Both the position numbers and the translations under genes were made by a program. A stretch of DNA of 64,000 bases, taken from Bacteroidota bacterium (GTDB taxonomy: Bacteria > Bacteroidota > Ignavibacteria > Kryptoniales > JAKASW01). The stretch is taken from NCBI GenBank assembly GCA_021789975.1, contig JAJYIT010000006.1, positions 99,515 through 163,514 of the forward strand, written 5' to 3'. Positions 37,039 to 45,032 of this stretch are shown here, one piece after another (positions within the stretch are counted from its first letter, which is position 1; every line of letters starts with the position of its first letter). Under the pieces are notes generated by a model. The model was not told the origin of the DNA, did not search any database, and was given only the letters and a program-made list of their open reading frames with translations.

Positions 37039-37232
37039 CGGGGCGCATAGTCTTGATAGACATCTTCTCGTGAATCGTTCCAGAAGTCGAACGCACGTTC
37101 GGAAAGACGCAAATAGCCTGCCCGATCGAATTCCTCGTAGATCCCAGGCTCGTGCAGAATTTTCATCAGTAGATCTTCTCGCTCGCGCTCAGACAAAGAT
37201 TGGATTTCTTTATAAAGCTCCTGTACCGACAT
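37035..37232 (-). CDS. Antitoxin partner of the MazF-like toxin
   Basis: The 65-residue acidic protein (MSVQELYKEIQSLSEREREDL...) has an amphipathic helical N-terminus and an aromatic/acidic C-terminal segment. It is placed directly upstream of the toxin with a 4-base overlap. I do not recognise the antitoxin family; no MazE AbrB-type fold is evident. A GTG two codons upstream (37238) is an alternative start. Function is inferred from the pairing. Confidence 0.8.
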   Translation of the reverse strand: MSVQELYKEIQSLSEREREDLLMKILHEPGIYEEFDRAGYLRLSERAFDFWNDSREDVYQDYAPR

Positions 37233-37385
37233 GACCACTCTTGTTTTGCTATCTCAACCTGTTTACACAAATATCATAACACAATCGATAGGAAGAAGCA
37301 ACGCTCGACATTCGGAAACTGCTTCGAGTTGGCGCAAAAGGGACCGAGAAGATTCTAGATTTTTCAATGAAGGAGAAATAGAAAC

Positions 37386-38000
37386 GTGAACAAGTTGATC
37401 GTCCATCTCAGTCTCACTCTCGACGGCGTCATGCAGGGACCGGCAAGACCCGACGAAGACACCCGCGGTGGTTTCAAGCATGGTGGATGGGCGGCGCCGT
37501 ACGTCGATTCCGTCAACATGGCTGCTGCCGCAGAAGGAATGTCGAAGAAAGGTGGCGCTTTGTTATTGGGTCGTAAAACTTACATCGACTTTTATGATGT
37601 CTGGCCGAAGCGCAATGACGGTAACCCGTTCACGGACAAGCTGAACAAATCCAGGAAATATGTGGCCTCGACGACTTTGAGAGAACCGCTCCAGTGGGTG
37701 AATTCAATTCTTCTGAAAGACGATGTGCCGGCGGCAGTAACGAAGCTCAAGGAGGAATTGGATGGAGATATTGCCGTTCTCGGAAGTGGAATCCTTCTGC
37801 AGACATTGATGGAGCACAACCTGATCGACGAGTACCACCTTTCAATTCATCCATTGGTCCTCGGAACTGGAAGCCGCCTGTTCCGTGAAGGCAGTCCCTA
37901 TGCCGCCCTCAAACTGGTCAAGAGTACGATATCAACAACAGGTGTTATATTGGCAACTTATTGTCCAACTTCACGCAACATCATAAAAGGAGGCCTATGA
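37386..38000 (+). CDS. Dihydrofolate reductase family protein, second copy
   Basis: The 204-residue RibD-C/DHFR-like protein has [59 protein letters not shown] and [12 protein letters not shown]. It starts with GTG after AAGGAG. Its stop overlaps the ATG of the next DHFR-like gene by 4 bases, forming a coupled pair of paralogues. It resembles the copy at 34987 in the first motif more than its immediate neighbour does. Confidence 0.88.
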   Translation: MNKLIVHLSLTLDGVMQGPARPDEDTRGGFKHGGWAAPYVDSVNMAAAAEGMSKKGGALLLGRKTYIDFYDVWPKRNDGNPFTDKLNKSRKYVASTTLREPLQWVNSILLKDDVPAAVTKLKEELDGDIAVLGSGILLQTLMEHNLIDEYHLSIHPLVLGTGSRLFREGSPYAALKLVKSTISTTGVILATYCPTSRNIIKGGL

Positions 38001-38554
38001 GAAAGGTGGTTTTCGCGTTCAATTTTACTGCTGACGGGTACTGCAGTCACACAGATATGACTCCCGACGACGAGATGCTCAAGTACTTCACCGGAGTGCT
38101 GCGACATGGGAGCGTCCTCCTCTACGGCCGGACCACGTATCAGCTAATGGTGCCCTATTGGCCCGACATTGCCAGGAGCCAATCTGAGACCGAAGCTGAA
38201 AATGAGTTCGCCCGAGTGTTCGACTCGCTCGACATAGTCGTATTCTCAACTGCGTTGAAAGACACTGAAAGAACCAAAACGAGAATCGTACGCGCCAATG
38301 TTGCGGAGGAAGTGCTCGCGCTGAAACAGCAACCCGGGAAGGACATTCTGGTTGGAAGTTTAAGTATCGCCTCGCAGCTTTCGGAGCGCGGTTTGATTGA
38401 CGAATATCATTTCGTGGTACACCCGGTTGTCGCCGGGAAAGGGCCGCGGCTGTTCGAAACCGTGAAGCTGCAGGAGAAGCTCCCACTCGACTTCACTGGT
38501 TCGGATAGATTTCATTCAGGCGCCGTCGCGCTTCACTACAGGAAGCACACATGA
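37997..38554 (+). CDS. Dihydrofolate reductase family protein, third copy
   Basis: The 185-residue protein begins [18 protein letters not shown]. It has [20 protein letters not shown] (about 34-53), [21 protein letters not shown] and [24 protein letters not shown] is strong, and the ATG overlaps the upstream paralogue's stop. Tandem, coupled paralogues suggest either a heterodimer or related substrates. The C-terminal fragment at 41270 belongs to the same family. Confidence 0.88.
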   Translation: MRKVVFAFNFTADGYCSHTDMTPDDEMLKYFTGVLRHGSVLLYGRTTYQLMVPYWPDIARSQSETEAENEFARVFDSLDIVVFSTALKDTERTKTRIVRANVAEEVLALKQQPGKDILVGSLSIASQLSERGLIDEYHFVVHPVVAGKGPRLFETVKLQEKLPLDFTGSDRFHSGAVALHYRKHT

Positions 38555-38673
38555 GTAGAAGCGCCATGCCGAATGACAAATGGGCTGTCGGAGATTGTTG
38601 ACCTCGGAGGTGCCGCATTTCAGTTGGTGAATTTGAAAATTGCTGGATGACTATTACACAAAGGATGAGTCAC

Positions 38674-39090
38674 ATGAAATACATTTGCCTGGGCTACATC
38701 GATGAGAAGATCTTCGAAGGATCCACCGAATCAGAACGGGAGAATTTCGTCGATAGGTGTTTCGCGTATGACGAGGAGTTGAAGAGAACCGGCCACTACG
38801 CAGGCGGCGAAGCGCTGCAACCGGGCATGAATGCGGCAACATTACGGATTCAAAACGGAAAAGTGACCGTTACTGACGGCCCGTACGCAGAAACGAAGGA
38901 ACAAATCGACGGAATTATGATGCTCGAAGCGGACGACCTGAACCATGCGATTCAGTTGATATCGAAACATCCTTCGCTCGCATTGAGCAAAGGCGGAGGA
39001 AGCTGGGAGATTAGACCGGCGGCCGACCTGAATGCGATGATTGAAGAAAGCAGGAAAAGGCGCTCTGCCAAGAAAGAAACCGTACGATGA
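38674..39090 (+). CDS. YciI family protein, second copy
   Basis: The 138-residue protein starts MKYICLGYIDEKIFEG, as usual for the YCII/sigma-factor-associated branch. It has VTVTDGPYAETKEQIDG (about residues 67-83), with DGPY in place of DGPF. RBS AAGGATGAG is present. Its stop overlaps the start of the third YciI gene by 4 bases, giving another coupled paralogue pair. Confidence 0.87.
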   Translation: MKYICLGYIDEKIFEGSTESERENFVDRCFAYDEELKRTGHYAGGEALQPGMNAATLRIQNGKVTVTDGPYAETKEQIDGIMMLEADDLNHAIQLISKHPSLALSKGGGSWEIRPAADLNAMIEESRKRRSAKKETVR

Positions 39091-39467
39091 AATACATCTG
39101 CCTTGCATACGAAGAAGAAAGCAAACTTAACTCACTCACAAAGAGCGAGTGGGATTCTTTAAGAAATGAGACTCTCAATTATGTTGAAGAGCTCCGGCAT
39201 CGTGGTACGCTTATCTCCACGGAACCGCTGCAGAGTGTCCACAATGCGACGACCGTTCGTATTCGTAACGGAAGGCTCTCCGTGACAGACGGCCCATTTG
39301 CGGAGACAAAAGAGACGCTCGGAGGTTTCTTTCTCATAGAAGCTGTCGATTTGAATGAAGCGATTCAGGTCGCCTCGAAATGGCCGTCGGTGCGGTTCGG
39401 CAGCATCGAAGTGAGACCGATCGAGAATGGGTTGAGAGAAGATGGGCGCTACGAGAAGAAATTCTAA
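39087..39467 (+). CDS. YciI family protein, third copy
   Basis: The 126-residue protein begins MKYICLAYEEESKLN and carries LSVTDGPFAETKETLGGFF (about residues 61-79) and a C-terminal SIEVRPI. It is coupled by ATGA to the previous YciI gene and clearly derives from a local duplication with strong divergence. The active-site-like Asp of DGPF is kept in both copies. Confidence 0.87.
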   Translation: MKYICLAYEEESKLNSLTKSEWDSLRNETLNYVEELRHRGTLISTEPLQSVHNATTVRIRNGRLSVTDGPFAETKETLGGFFLIEAVDLNEAIQVASKWPSVRFGSIEVRPIENGLREDGRYEKKF

Positions 39468-39559
39468 ATGCTTAATTATGAGTTTTAAATTTCTAGAAGT
39501 CCCATGCCCGATGTCGAATCTAATTCCCGTTGAACGACTATTTGTAAAAGGAGATTAGG

Positions 39560-40030
39560 ATGGCAACAACTCAAAAGATTACACCGTTTCTTTGGTTCGA
39601 CAAAGAAGCCGGGGAAGCCGCGAGATTCTACGTGTCCATTTTTGAAGGTTCAAAGATTAAGGAGTCGAGGATACTTAACAATACGCCTTCAGGTACCGTG
39701 GAGATAATGACCGTTGAACTATTAGGTCAGGAATTCACGCTAATGAGCGCAGGACCGTATTTCAAGTTCAATGAGTCAATCTCTTTCGTTGTATCCTGCG
39801 AAACTCAGGAAGAAATCGATTATTACTGGGAGAAACTTTCTGCCGATCCGAAGTCTGAGCAATGTGGTTGGGTCAAAGACAAGTACGGACTTTCCTGGCA
39901 GATCGTCCCAACGATCCTGGCACAGATGCAGAAAGATAAGGACCCGAAGAAGGTGGCACGCGTAACTGAAGCTTTTCTGAAGATGAAGAAGTTCGACATC
40001 GCAAAACTGAAGGAAGCTTACGAACAGTAG
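39560..40030 (+). CDS. VOC family protein (PhnB-like), second copy
   Basis: The 156-residue protein has the pattern ITPFLWFDKEAGEAARFYVSIF at the start and DKYGLSWQIVPTIL near residue 110, with a helical tail. It belongs to the branch often annotated 3-demethylubiquinone-9 3-methyltransferase, a name not supported by function. A shortened copy of the island leader motif and AAAGGAG lie just upstream. Confidence 0.87.
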   Translation: MATTQKITPFLWFDKEAGEAARFYVSIFEGSKIKESRILNNTPSGTVEIMTVELLGQEFTLMSAGPYFKFNESISFVVSCETQEEIDYYWEKLSADPKSEQCGWVKDKYGLSWQIVPTILAQMQKDKDPKKVARVTEAFLKMKKFDIAKLKEAYEQ

Positions 40031-40095
40031 AATTCTAAATTTTAGATTCTCGGTTTTGAATTAAGAATTCATAATTCAACATTTAAAATTCTCAG
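40031..40095. repeat. AT-rich inverted repeat between two VOC genes
   Basis: AATTC/TTTTGAATT units run in both directions. The left part GAATTCTAAATTTTAGATTC resembles the reverse complement of the right part ...AACATTTAAAATTCTC. It is the same kind of element as at 30-174, 46155 and 48868. Confidence 0.5.
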
Positions 40096-40108
40096 CCGAA
40101 GGCTGATG
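40088..40108 (-). repeat. 21-bp dispersed hairpin repeat, copy 2
   Basis: On the minus strand it reads CATCAGCC-TTC-GGCTGAGAAT, 19 of 21 bases identical to copy 1 at 31431. It is followed on the plus strand by another small hairpin, GCGC-CCATA-GCGC. It lies just before the last VOC gene of the island. Confidence 0.6.
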
Positions 40109-40145
40109 CGCCCATAGCGCAAAAATTTCAAGGAGGAGATACATC

Positions 40146-40574
40146 ATGGCTACATTCAATCCATATCTGAACTTCTCGGGCAATACCGAGGAGGCATTCA
40201 AGTTTTACAAATCCGTTTTCGGCGGGGAGTTTACTGCGATCCAGCGATTCAGCGAAACCCCGGCTGCTGACATGGTACAGGCGAACGAAAAAGAGAAATT
40301 GATGCACGTTGCCTTGCCGATAGGAAAAGGAAATTTGCTGATGGGTACAGACGCCCTGGAATCCATGGGTCACAAGGTTACTTTCGGCAACAATTTTCAT
40401 ATTGCTGTCGAAGCAGATAGCAAAGATGAAGCGACGAGAATTTTTGAAAAGCTCTCTGCCGGAGCAAAAATAGTGCAGCCTCTCAAAGATGAGTTCTGGG
40501 GAGCGTACTATGGTCAGCTTACCGACAGATTCGGAATAAGCTGGATGGTGAACTACACTTATCCGAAGGAATAA
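40146..40574 (+). CDS. VOC family protein (PhnB-like), third copy
   Basis: The 142-residue protein opens with FNPYLNFSGNTEEAFKFYKSVFGG, the classical PhnB start, and ends with QLTDRFGISWMVNYTYP. RBS AAGGAGGAG is strong. It is closer in pattern to the copy at 33297 than to the one at 39560. The ligand is unknown. Confidence 0.88.
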   Translation: MATFNPYLNFSGNTEEAFKFYKSVFGGEFTAIQRFSETPAADMVQANEKEKLMHVALPIGKGNLLMGTDALESMGHKVTFGNNFHIAVEADSKDEATRIFEKLSAGAKIVQPLKDEFWGAYYGQLTDRFGISWMVNYTYPKE

Positions 40575-40710
40575 CCAGCCGCATATGAAGATGGCACACG
40601 GACGACGCGGAAAGGAACGGATATGGGCGGATAAATTATTCCTTGTTCTTCGAAACTGTGAGAGCCGATCTCATCCGTGTAATCAGTGCGCGATTCTTTA
40701 TCTCGAATGG

Positions 40711-40860
40711 AGTACGAACGATGAGAACAAAGCGAAGACAGTTGACGGATATCTCGCCACGTTGGACGATGATAAGAGAGCGGCGTCGAATAAACTTCGC
40801 AAGATAATCGAATCAGTGACACCGAAAACTCCGGTATGGGTGACTATTCAGAAAAGATAG
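40711..40860 (+). pseudogene. N-terminal fragment of a DUF1801-type protein
   Basis: The stretch NENKAKTVDGYLATLDDDKR...LRKIIESVTPKTP matches the usual opening of DUF1801/YdhG-like proteins (AKTVDEYLA, LRKxI). After about 45 residues the match ends and the frame stops at 40860. No in-frame ATG lies at the expected place. The rest of the gene is missing, and a VapC remnant begins right after. Confidence 0.55.
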
Positions 40861-40874
40861 TTTCAATTCATGTC

Positions 40875-41238
40875 GCAAGGGCTTTTTAGCTCGTCTGTCT
40901 GCCTGAAATCCTTTGTATTCCTTGTCATCAAAATCGGATCGGTAAACAAAGCCGTATTGCTATGATGCTATCAGGAATTTTTAGGCCATATTCTCGTCAG
41001 ATGGTCCCGGCAACTCTCGCGATGTGTGAATTCAATGGAGTAATCGAAAGAGTTGAAAGAACGGCATCGATTCGTGCAATTTGCTTTTACGTAAGTGATG
41101 TAAACTAAATAGCTCCGCTTCGGTAATGGTGGAGATAAAGATTGGCGATCCTTCCGAAGAGTTTTTTTCGAGAATTGGAACTGCCATAGAATCGTCTTTG
41201 AGATAGTAGATTATGGCGTTTGTGTCAAGGACATGCAT
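40875..41238 (-). pseudogene. vapC: Broken VapC-type PIN-domain toxin
   Basis: The first 60 codons are intact: MHVLDTNAIIYYLKDD holds the first catalytic Asp, and FISTITEAELFSL the Glu. A frameshift near 41078 moves the sequence to another frame (IDAVLSTLSITPLNSHIARV). A TGA at 40997-40999 then interrupts it before REYGLKIPDSIIA. A second frameshift near 40945 leads to ALFTDPILMTRNTKDFRQTD. Joined, these give a full PIN domain of about 120 residues. Three lesions make it inactive. Ten codons just upstream (minus strand, about 41245-41275, GLQAIRDEWL then a stop) could be the end of its VapB antitoxin. Confidence 0.8.
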
Positions 41239-41269
41239 GCAAAACTATAGCCATTCATCGCGGATAGCC

Positions 41270-41431
41270 TGGAGTCCTTTGATCGACGAATATTGGCTCG
41301 CTGTTCAGCCAGTCATTTCTGGGAAGGGAAGACGTCTTTTTGAAAATTTCGGGAACGGTGTGAAGCTTAAGTTGGTTGAATCGAAGAGACTGAAATTAGG
41401 AGTTGTTGCACTCCACTGTACCAAAATCTAA
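41270..41431 (+). pseudogene. C-terminal fragment of a DHFR-family protein
   Basis: LIDEYWLAVQPVISGKGRRLFENF...LKLGVVALHCTKI matches the last 50 residues of the RibD-C/DHFR-like genes of the island. The first three quarters are absent. The break coincides with the upstream end of the VapC remnant, so the toxin-antitoxin module, or a deletion next to it, destroyed the gene. Confidence 0.75.
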
Positions 41432-41444
41432 GAAAGGCCTCATA

Positions 41445-41888
41445 ATGAAAGGCCAGAACAAAACGCTTGCACTGATTACCGGAACGAACACGAAGCTTCT
41501 GAGCTTATGTATCCTTTTGCTTCGCTGCACGGTTGGCATCATCCTCTTCATGGTCGGCACCGGCAAAGTGTTCGGCTGGTTCGGCGGACATGGAATGCAA
41601 GCCACTATCCAGGCATTTGCCAGGAGTGGCTTCGCTCCGCCTCTAATCTACCTCAGCATGTTTACTGAGTTCATCGGGGGCTTTCTGTTTATGATCGGAT
41701 TCCTTACACGCCCGGCAGCCGTACCGGTCATCATTAATATGCTGGTTGCAACTTTGAGCATGATGCCTCACGGTTTCCTCATGGGATTTGCAGATTTTCC
41801 TTTCAGCATACTTGTGAGCTCAGTAATCATCCTTCTGGCAGGACCAATGAAATACAGTCTCGACTCGATTTTTTTCCGGTCAAAGTAG
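41445..41888 (+). CDS. DoxX family membrane protein, second copy
   Basis: The 147-residue protein has four membrane helices (residues about 16-38, 57-75, 80-100, 112-132). It carries the classical DoxX features LRCTVGIILFMVGTGKVFGWFGG and a FIGGFLFMIGFLTRPAA helix pair. The start at 41445 follows AAAGG. It closes the island on the right. Unlike the first DoxX gene it belongs to the main DoxX branch rather than the DoxX-like one. Confidence 0.88.
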   Translation: MKGQNKTLALITGTNTKLLSLCILLLRCTVGIILFMVGTGKVFGWFGGHGMQATIQAFARSGFAPPLIYLSMFTEFIGGFLFMIGFLTRPAAVPVIINMLVATLSMMPHGFLMGFADFPFSILVSSVIILLAGPMKYSLDSIFFRSK

Positions 41889-41902
41889 ATTTTGTCAAGG
41901 AG

Positions 41903-43012
41903 TCACTGACTGCAGCCTCTCAGGTCAATTGTCCATTCATCAACCACTTCGTCGCCTTTCGTGACATAGAATTTGTCGAACAGGTTGATCGTTGGATCGC
42001 AATGCGACGTGACCATCTCAAGGACGGTTCCCAATTCGGGAGGCTTATCATTCTCGGAATAGATTACCTTCCCGTACTCGTCACCAAACCAATCGTACTT
42101 CATACCGCGAAAGCCTCGTGATATGATAAAAGGATTCGCACCGTCCTTGTATATCGATTTGAGTCCCGCATCTACCGTGACAAACCCATGCTGGTTCACA
42201 CTGACGACGGTTGTCAATAACCGTAAGGCTGGCTCGAATGCAATGAAATGCTGGCTATTGTTGGGTGATTCGATTGCGTAGTACTCGGCATCCATCACTA
42301 CGTACGAGCCGACTTGATGCTCTGTAACTTCAGGTATTTGGCCATCTATTTCGAACGTCCCTGTTCCCGAGGCGCTGAAGATTGTTAATTTCTCTACCTG
42401 TGACTTCAATTTATTGAAAACCGGGATTACCTCTCCGAGCGATGCGTGCGAAGCTTTTTTTCGATCATTGTATAGTGGCACATGCTGAAGATGCCCGGCA
42501 TAAGCTTGAATACCACGAAGACGCAGATTTTTCCGCTCAAGAATTTTCTCGGCGAATGTCAACGCCTCTGATGGTTTCACACCTGTTCGCTTAAGTCCGA
42601 CATCGATATCGAGAAGCACATCCATCTCGAGCCCTGCACTTCGCAGTGCCGCATCAAGATCATCGACGGTTTGCAGGTTATCGACGGCGGTCGCCAGCGA
42701 AGGAGACTCTGAAAGGATTTCCAGTATCTTCCGTATCTGCTGCTTGCCGGCAAATGGACCGGTAATCAGTATGCCCTTGATGCCTGCCTTTGTCAGTCTT
42801 TCTGCCTCGGAGACCTTCGCAGCACAGACCCCGATAGCCCCTGCTTCGATTTGCTTTTTGGCAATAGTGGTACACTTGTGAGTCTTCGCATGTGGGCGGA
42901 GACTCTTGCCGTTGTGCGTGGCAAGCAATTGCATCTTCACAATGTTGGTTTCGAGGACATCAATATCCAGGATCAGACAAGGGGTCGCGAGTTCGAATTT
43001 ACTTCGTGCCAT
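41903..43012 (-). CDS. PLP-dependent D-amino-acid lyase-like enzyme (DSD1/D-threonine aldolase type)
   Basis: The 369-residue enzyme has the alanine-racemase-like N-terminal barrel, with the PLP lysine likely K43 in LRPHAKTHK. A C-terminal domain follows with a metal-binding-like pattern near CDPTINLFD. This layout is that of D-serine dehydratase (DSD1) and D-threonine aldolase. Starting at 43012 (MARSKFELATPCLILD) matches the family opening; 46 upstream codons were rejected. It may degrade a D-3-hydroxy amino acid. It is convergent with the island and divergent from the nuo cluster. Confidence 0.87.
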   Translation of the reverse strand: MARSKFELATPCLILDIDVLETNIVKMQLLATHNGKSLRPHAKTHKCTTIAKKQIEAGAIGVCAAKVSEAERLTKAGIKGILITGPFAGKQQIRKILEILSESPSLATAVDNLQTVDDLDAALRSAGLEMDVLLDIDVGLKRTGVKPSEALTFAEKILERKNLRLRGIQAYAGHLQHVPLYNDRKKASHASLGEVIPVFNKLKSQVEKLTIFSASGTGTFEIDGQIPEVTEHQVGSYVVMDAEYYAIESPNNSQHFIAFEPALRLLTTVVSVNQHGFVTVDAGLKSIYKDGANPFIISRGFRGMKYDWFGDEYGKVIYSENDKPPELGTVLEMVTSHCDPTINLFDKFYVTKGDEVVDEWTIDLRGCSQ

Positions 43013-43279
43013 GATAGGTTCCAGTTCCTTCGGACGGTTGCTCAGAATGTTACTCAAATATGCGAATCGAACCAGCTTAATGCAAAGCTGTTCCCCCTTT
43101 CCACAAGTCGCCCGGTCGATTTGTCGAGGGAGAGTTCCCTTTCCCGACACCGTGGACGGTAAGGCGGTGCAGAAGGTGCGTTTGAAGGTTGCAGATATGA
43201 TTCACGCATGTCGGAAAAATATTTTTCTTTGGACTTTATCTAAGGAACTATTCGTGCAGCTCATTTGTCTGTCAATTCC

Positions 43280-43308
43280 TTGACTTTCCTCCGACCGACT
43301 TTTAAATT
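43280..43308 (+). promoter_or_regulatory. Sigma70-like promoter of the nuo cluster
   Basis: TTGACT (43280-43285) and TAAATT (43303-43308) are separated by exactly 17 bases and lie 26 bases before the nuoA start, with GGAG in between. It is the best -35/-10 pair in the upstream region. Promoters in this bacterial group often differ from this consensus, so the call is moderate. Confidence 0.5.
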
Positions 43309-43334
43309 AGTCGCGGAAATTTTTGGAGTTGTAG

Positions 43335-43805
43335 ATGGTTTCTCAATTTGGAATTGTGCTGCTGTTTTTCATTGTAGGATCGATGCTGGTGATCGCTACT
43401 ATGTTTATCGCACGATTACTCAGGCCAAATCGTCCGAACACAGAAAAGCTAAGCACTTACGAGTGCGGTGAAGAACCAATCGGTGATCCTTGGGTGAGAT
43501 TCAATATTCGTTTTTACCTGATCGCTTTGATTTTCCTCATCTTCGACGTTGAAGTGGTCTTCCTTTTTCCCTGGGCATTGGTATACCGGAAGCTCGGGGC
43601 TTTTGCATTCATAGAGATGATGATATTTCTGGTAATCCTTGTCGCGGGTTACATATATGTCTGGGTGAAGGGCGATTTGGATTGGGATAAGCCACGGCCG
43701 CATTACCTCGATTATCTGAAAAGAGTACCGGCTGCGTCTGTCGTTCCGAGCGCAGGCGGCGATGTGCCTTCGCATGCTTCTATCGCTAACACCGAGGCTA
43801 AATAA
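43335..43805 (+). CDS. nuoA: NADH-quinone oxidoreductase subunit A
   Basis: The 156-residue membrane subunit of complex I has three helices and the loop signature [18 protein letters not shown] (residues about 38-55). [15 protein letters not shown] follows. About 25 residues at the C-terminus are hydrophilic and not typical. RBS TTGGAG is good. The stop codon overlaps the nuoB start by one base. Confidence 0.95.
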   Translation: MVSQFGIVLLFFIVGSMLVIATMFIARLLRPNRPNTEKLSTYECGEEPIGDPWVRFNIRFYLIALIFLIFDVEVVFLFPWALVYRKLGAFAFIEMMIFLVILVAGYIYVWVKGDLDWDKPRPHYLDYLKRVPAASVVPSAGGDVPSHASIANTEAK

Positions 43806-44386
43806 TGGGTTTACTTGATAAGCAGTTTGAAGACGGAAATATCGTAATCACCAACCTCGACAACCTTCTCAATTGGGCGCGCTTGTCATCGCTCTGGCAA
43901 ATGCACTTTGGGCTGGCATGTTGCGCGATTGAGATGATGGCCGCGAGCGCGTCTCATTTTGATATGATGAGGTTTGGAGTCATACCGAGGGCCACTCCAA
44001 GACAGGCGGACGTCATAATCATATCCGGCACTGTCACACTGAAAATGGCCACAAGGATAAAGAGGCTCTGGGAGCAAATGCCTGAGCCGCGATATGTTAT
44101 CTCGATGGGCTCCTGCTCTAACTCCGGTGGTCCGTACTGGGAGCACGGTTACCACGTCCTCAAAGGTGTTGACCGGGTAATCCCCGTCGACGTATATGTA
44201 CCTGGTTGTCCCCCTCGTCCGGAAGCTTTGCTTGAGGGCCTGATGAGATTGCAGGAGAAGATCAGACAGTCAAGTAGAGTCAAAGCGAAGAAATCTCCTG
44301 GTTCGGTAGACGCGAGGCCAGCCGCGAAACTCGCAGAGGTTGTGGCACCAGAAATGGTTCCGTCCAAAGTGGTTGAGACAGAGTGA
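43805..44386 (+). CDS. nuoB: NADH-quinone oxidoreductase subunit B
   Basis: The 193-residue subunit holds the N2 iron-sulfur cluster next to the quinone site. The ligands C39 and C40 ([10 protein letters not shown]), C104 (GSCSNSGG) and C135 ([15 protein letters not shown]) are all present. Residues about 150-193 form a Lys/Ala/Val-rich hydrophilic tail absent from most NuoB proteins. The gene overlaps nuoA and lies four bases before nuoC. Confidence 0.96.
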   Translation: MGLLDKQFEDGNIVITNLDNLLNWARLSSLWQMHFGLACCAIEMMAASASHFDMMRFGVIPRATPRQADVIIISGTVTLKMATRIKRLWEQMPEPRYVISMGSCSNSGGPYWEHGYHVLKGVDRVIPVDVYVPGCPPRPEALLEGLMRLQEKIRQSSRVKAKKSPGSVDARPAAKLAEVVAPEMVPSKVVETE

Positions 44387-44390
44387 CATT

Positions 44391-44870
44391 ATGAATGCTA
44401 ATGAGATCCACGAGAGGATCAAGACTGCGTTTCCTGATGCGATAATTGAATTCAAGTCCGAGGGCGTTTTCGAGCCTTTTATTGTTATCCGCCCAGAGTT
44501 GATTCGGGAGGTTTCCCGCTATTTGTTTGAAGAACCCGACTTGAACTTTGACTACCTGATGTCTCTGTCGGGTGTGGATTTCAATGACGGGAATTTGGGC
44601 GTGGTATACCATTTGCACTCTATGGGACGAAAACATAGAATAGTGCTCAAAGTGAGAGTTTCTAAGGGAAAGCCCGATGTGCCGTCGGTCGAATCTATAT
44701 GGAAGACGGCAAATTGGCACGAACGAGAGGCATTTGACCTCTTCGGCATTTTATTTTTGAATCATCCGGACCTCAGAAGAATTCTCCTCCCCGACGATTG
44801 GGAAGGTTTCCCGCTTAGAAAGGACTACAAAGTACAGGAGTATTACCAGGGAATGAAAGTGCCGTACTGA
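44391..44870 (+). CDS. nuoC: NADH-quinone oxidoreductase subunit C
   Basis: The 159-residue 30-kDa-type subunit ends with the family signature: HEREAFDLFGILFLNHPDLRR (about 114-134), LPDDWEGFPLRKDY. The start at 44391 (MNANEIHERIK) fits the family; a longer frame from 44340 would overlap nuoB. It is separate from nuoD, not fused. A 162-base gap without a gene precedes nuoD. Confidence 0.94.
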   Translation: MNANEIHERIKTAFPDAIIEFKSEGVFEPFIVIRPELIREVSRYLFEEPDLNFDYLMSLSGVDFNDGNLGVVYHLHSMGRKHRIVLKVRVSKGKPDVPSVESIWKTANWHEREAFDLFGILFLNHPDLRRILLPDDWEGFPLRKDYKVQEYYQGMKVPY

Positions 44871-45032
44871 ATGGCAGTGGTCGGCGCTCTCGAACGATCT
44901 GATGAAATCCGTGCTCCGCGAATATTGCTGAGCAAAAACAACTCCGAGAAAATCCCCCGAGCGAGCATAAGCGAGTTTTGATGGACAGTTCTAGAAGACT
45001 GTCGCGCTCTATAGAAATAACTAGAGGAATAA

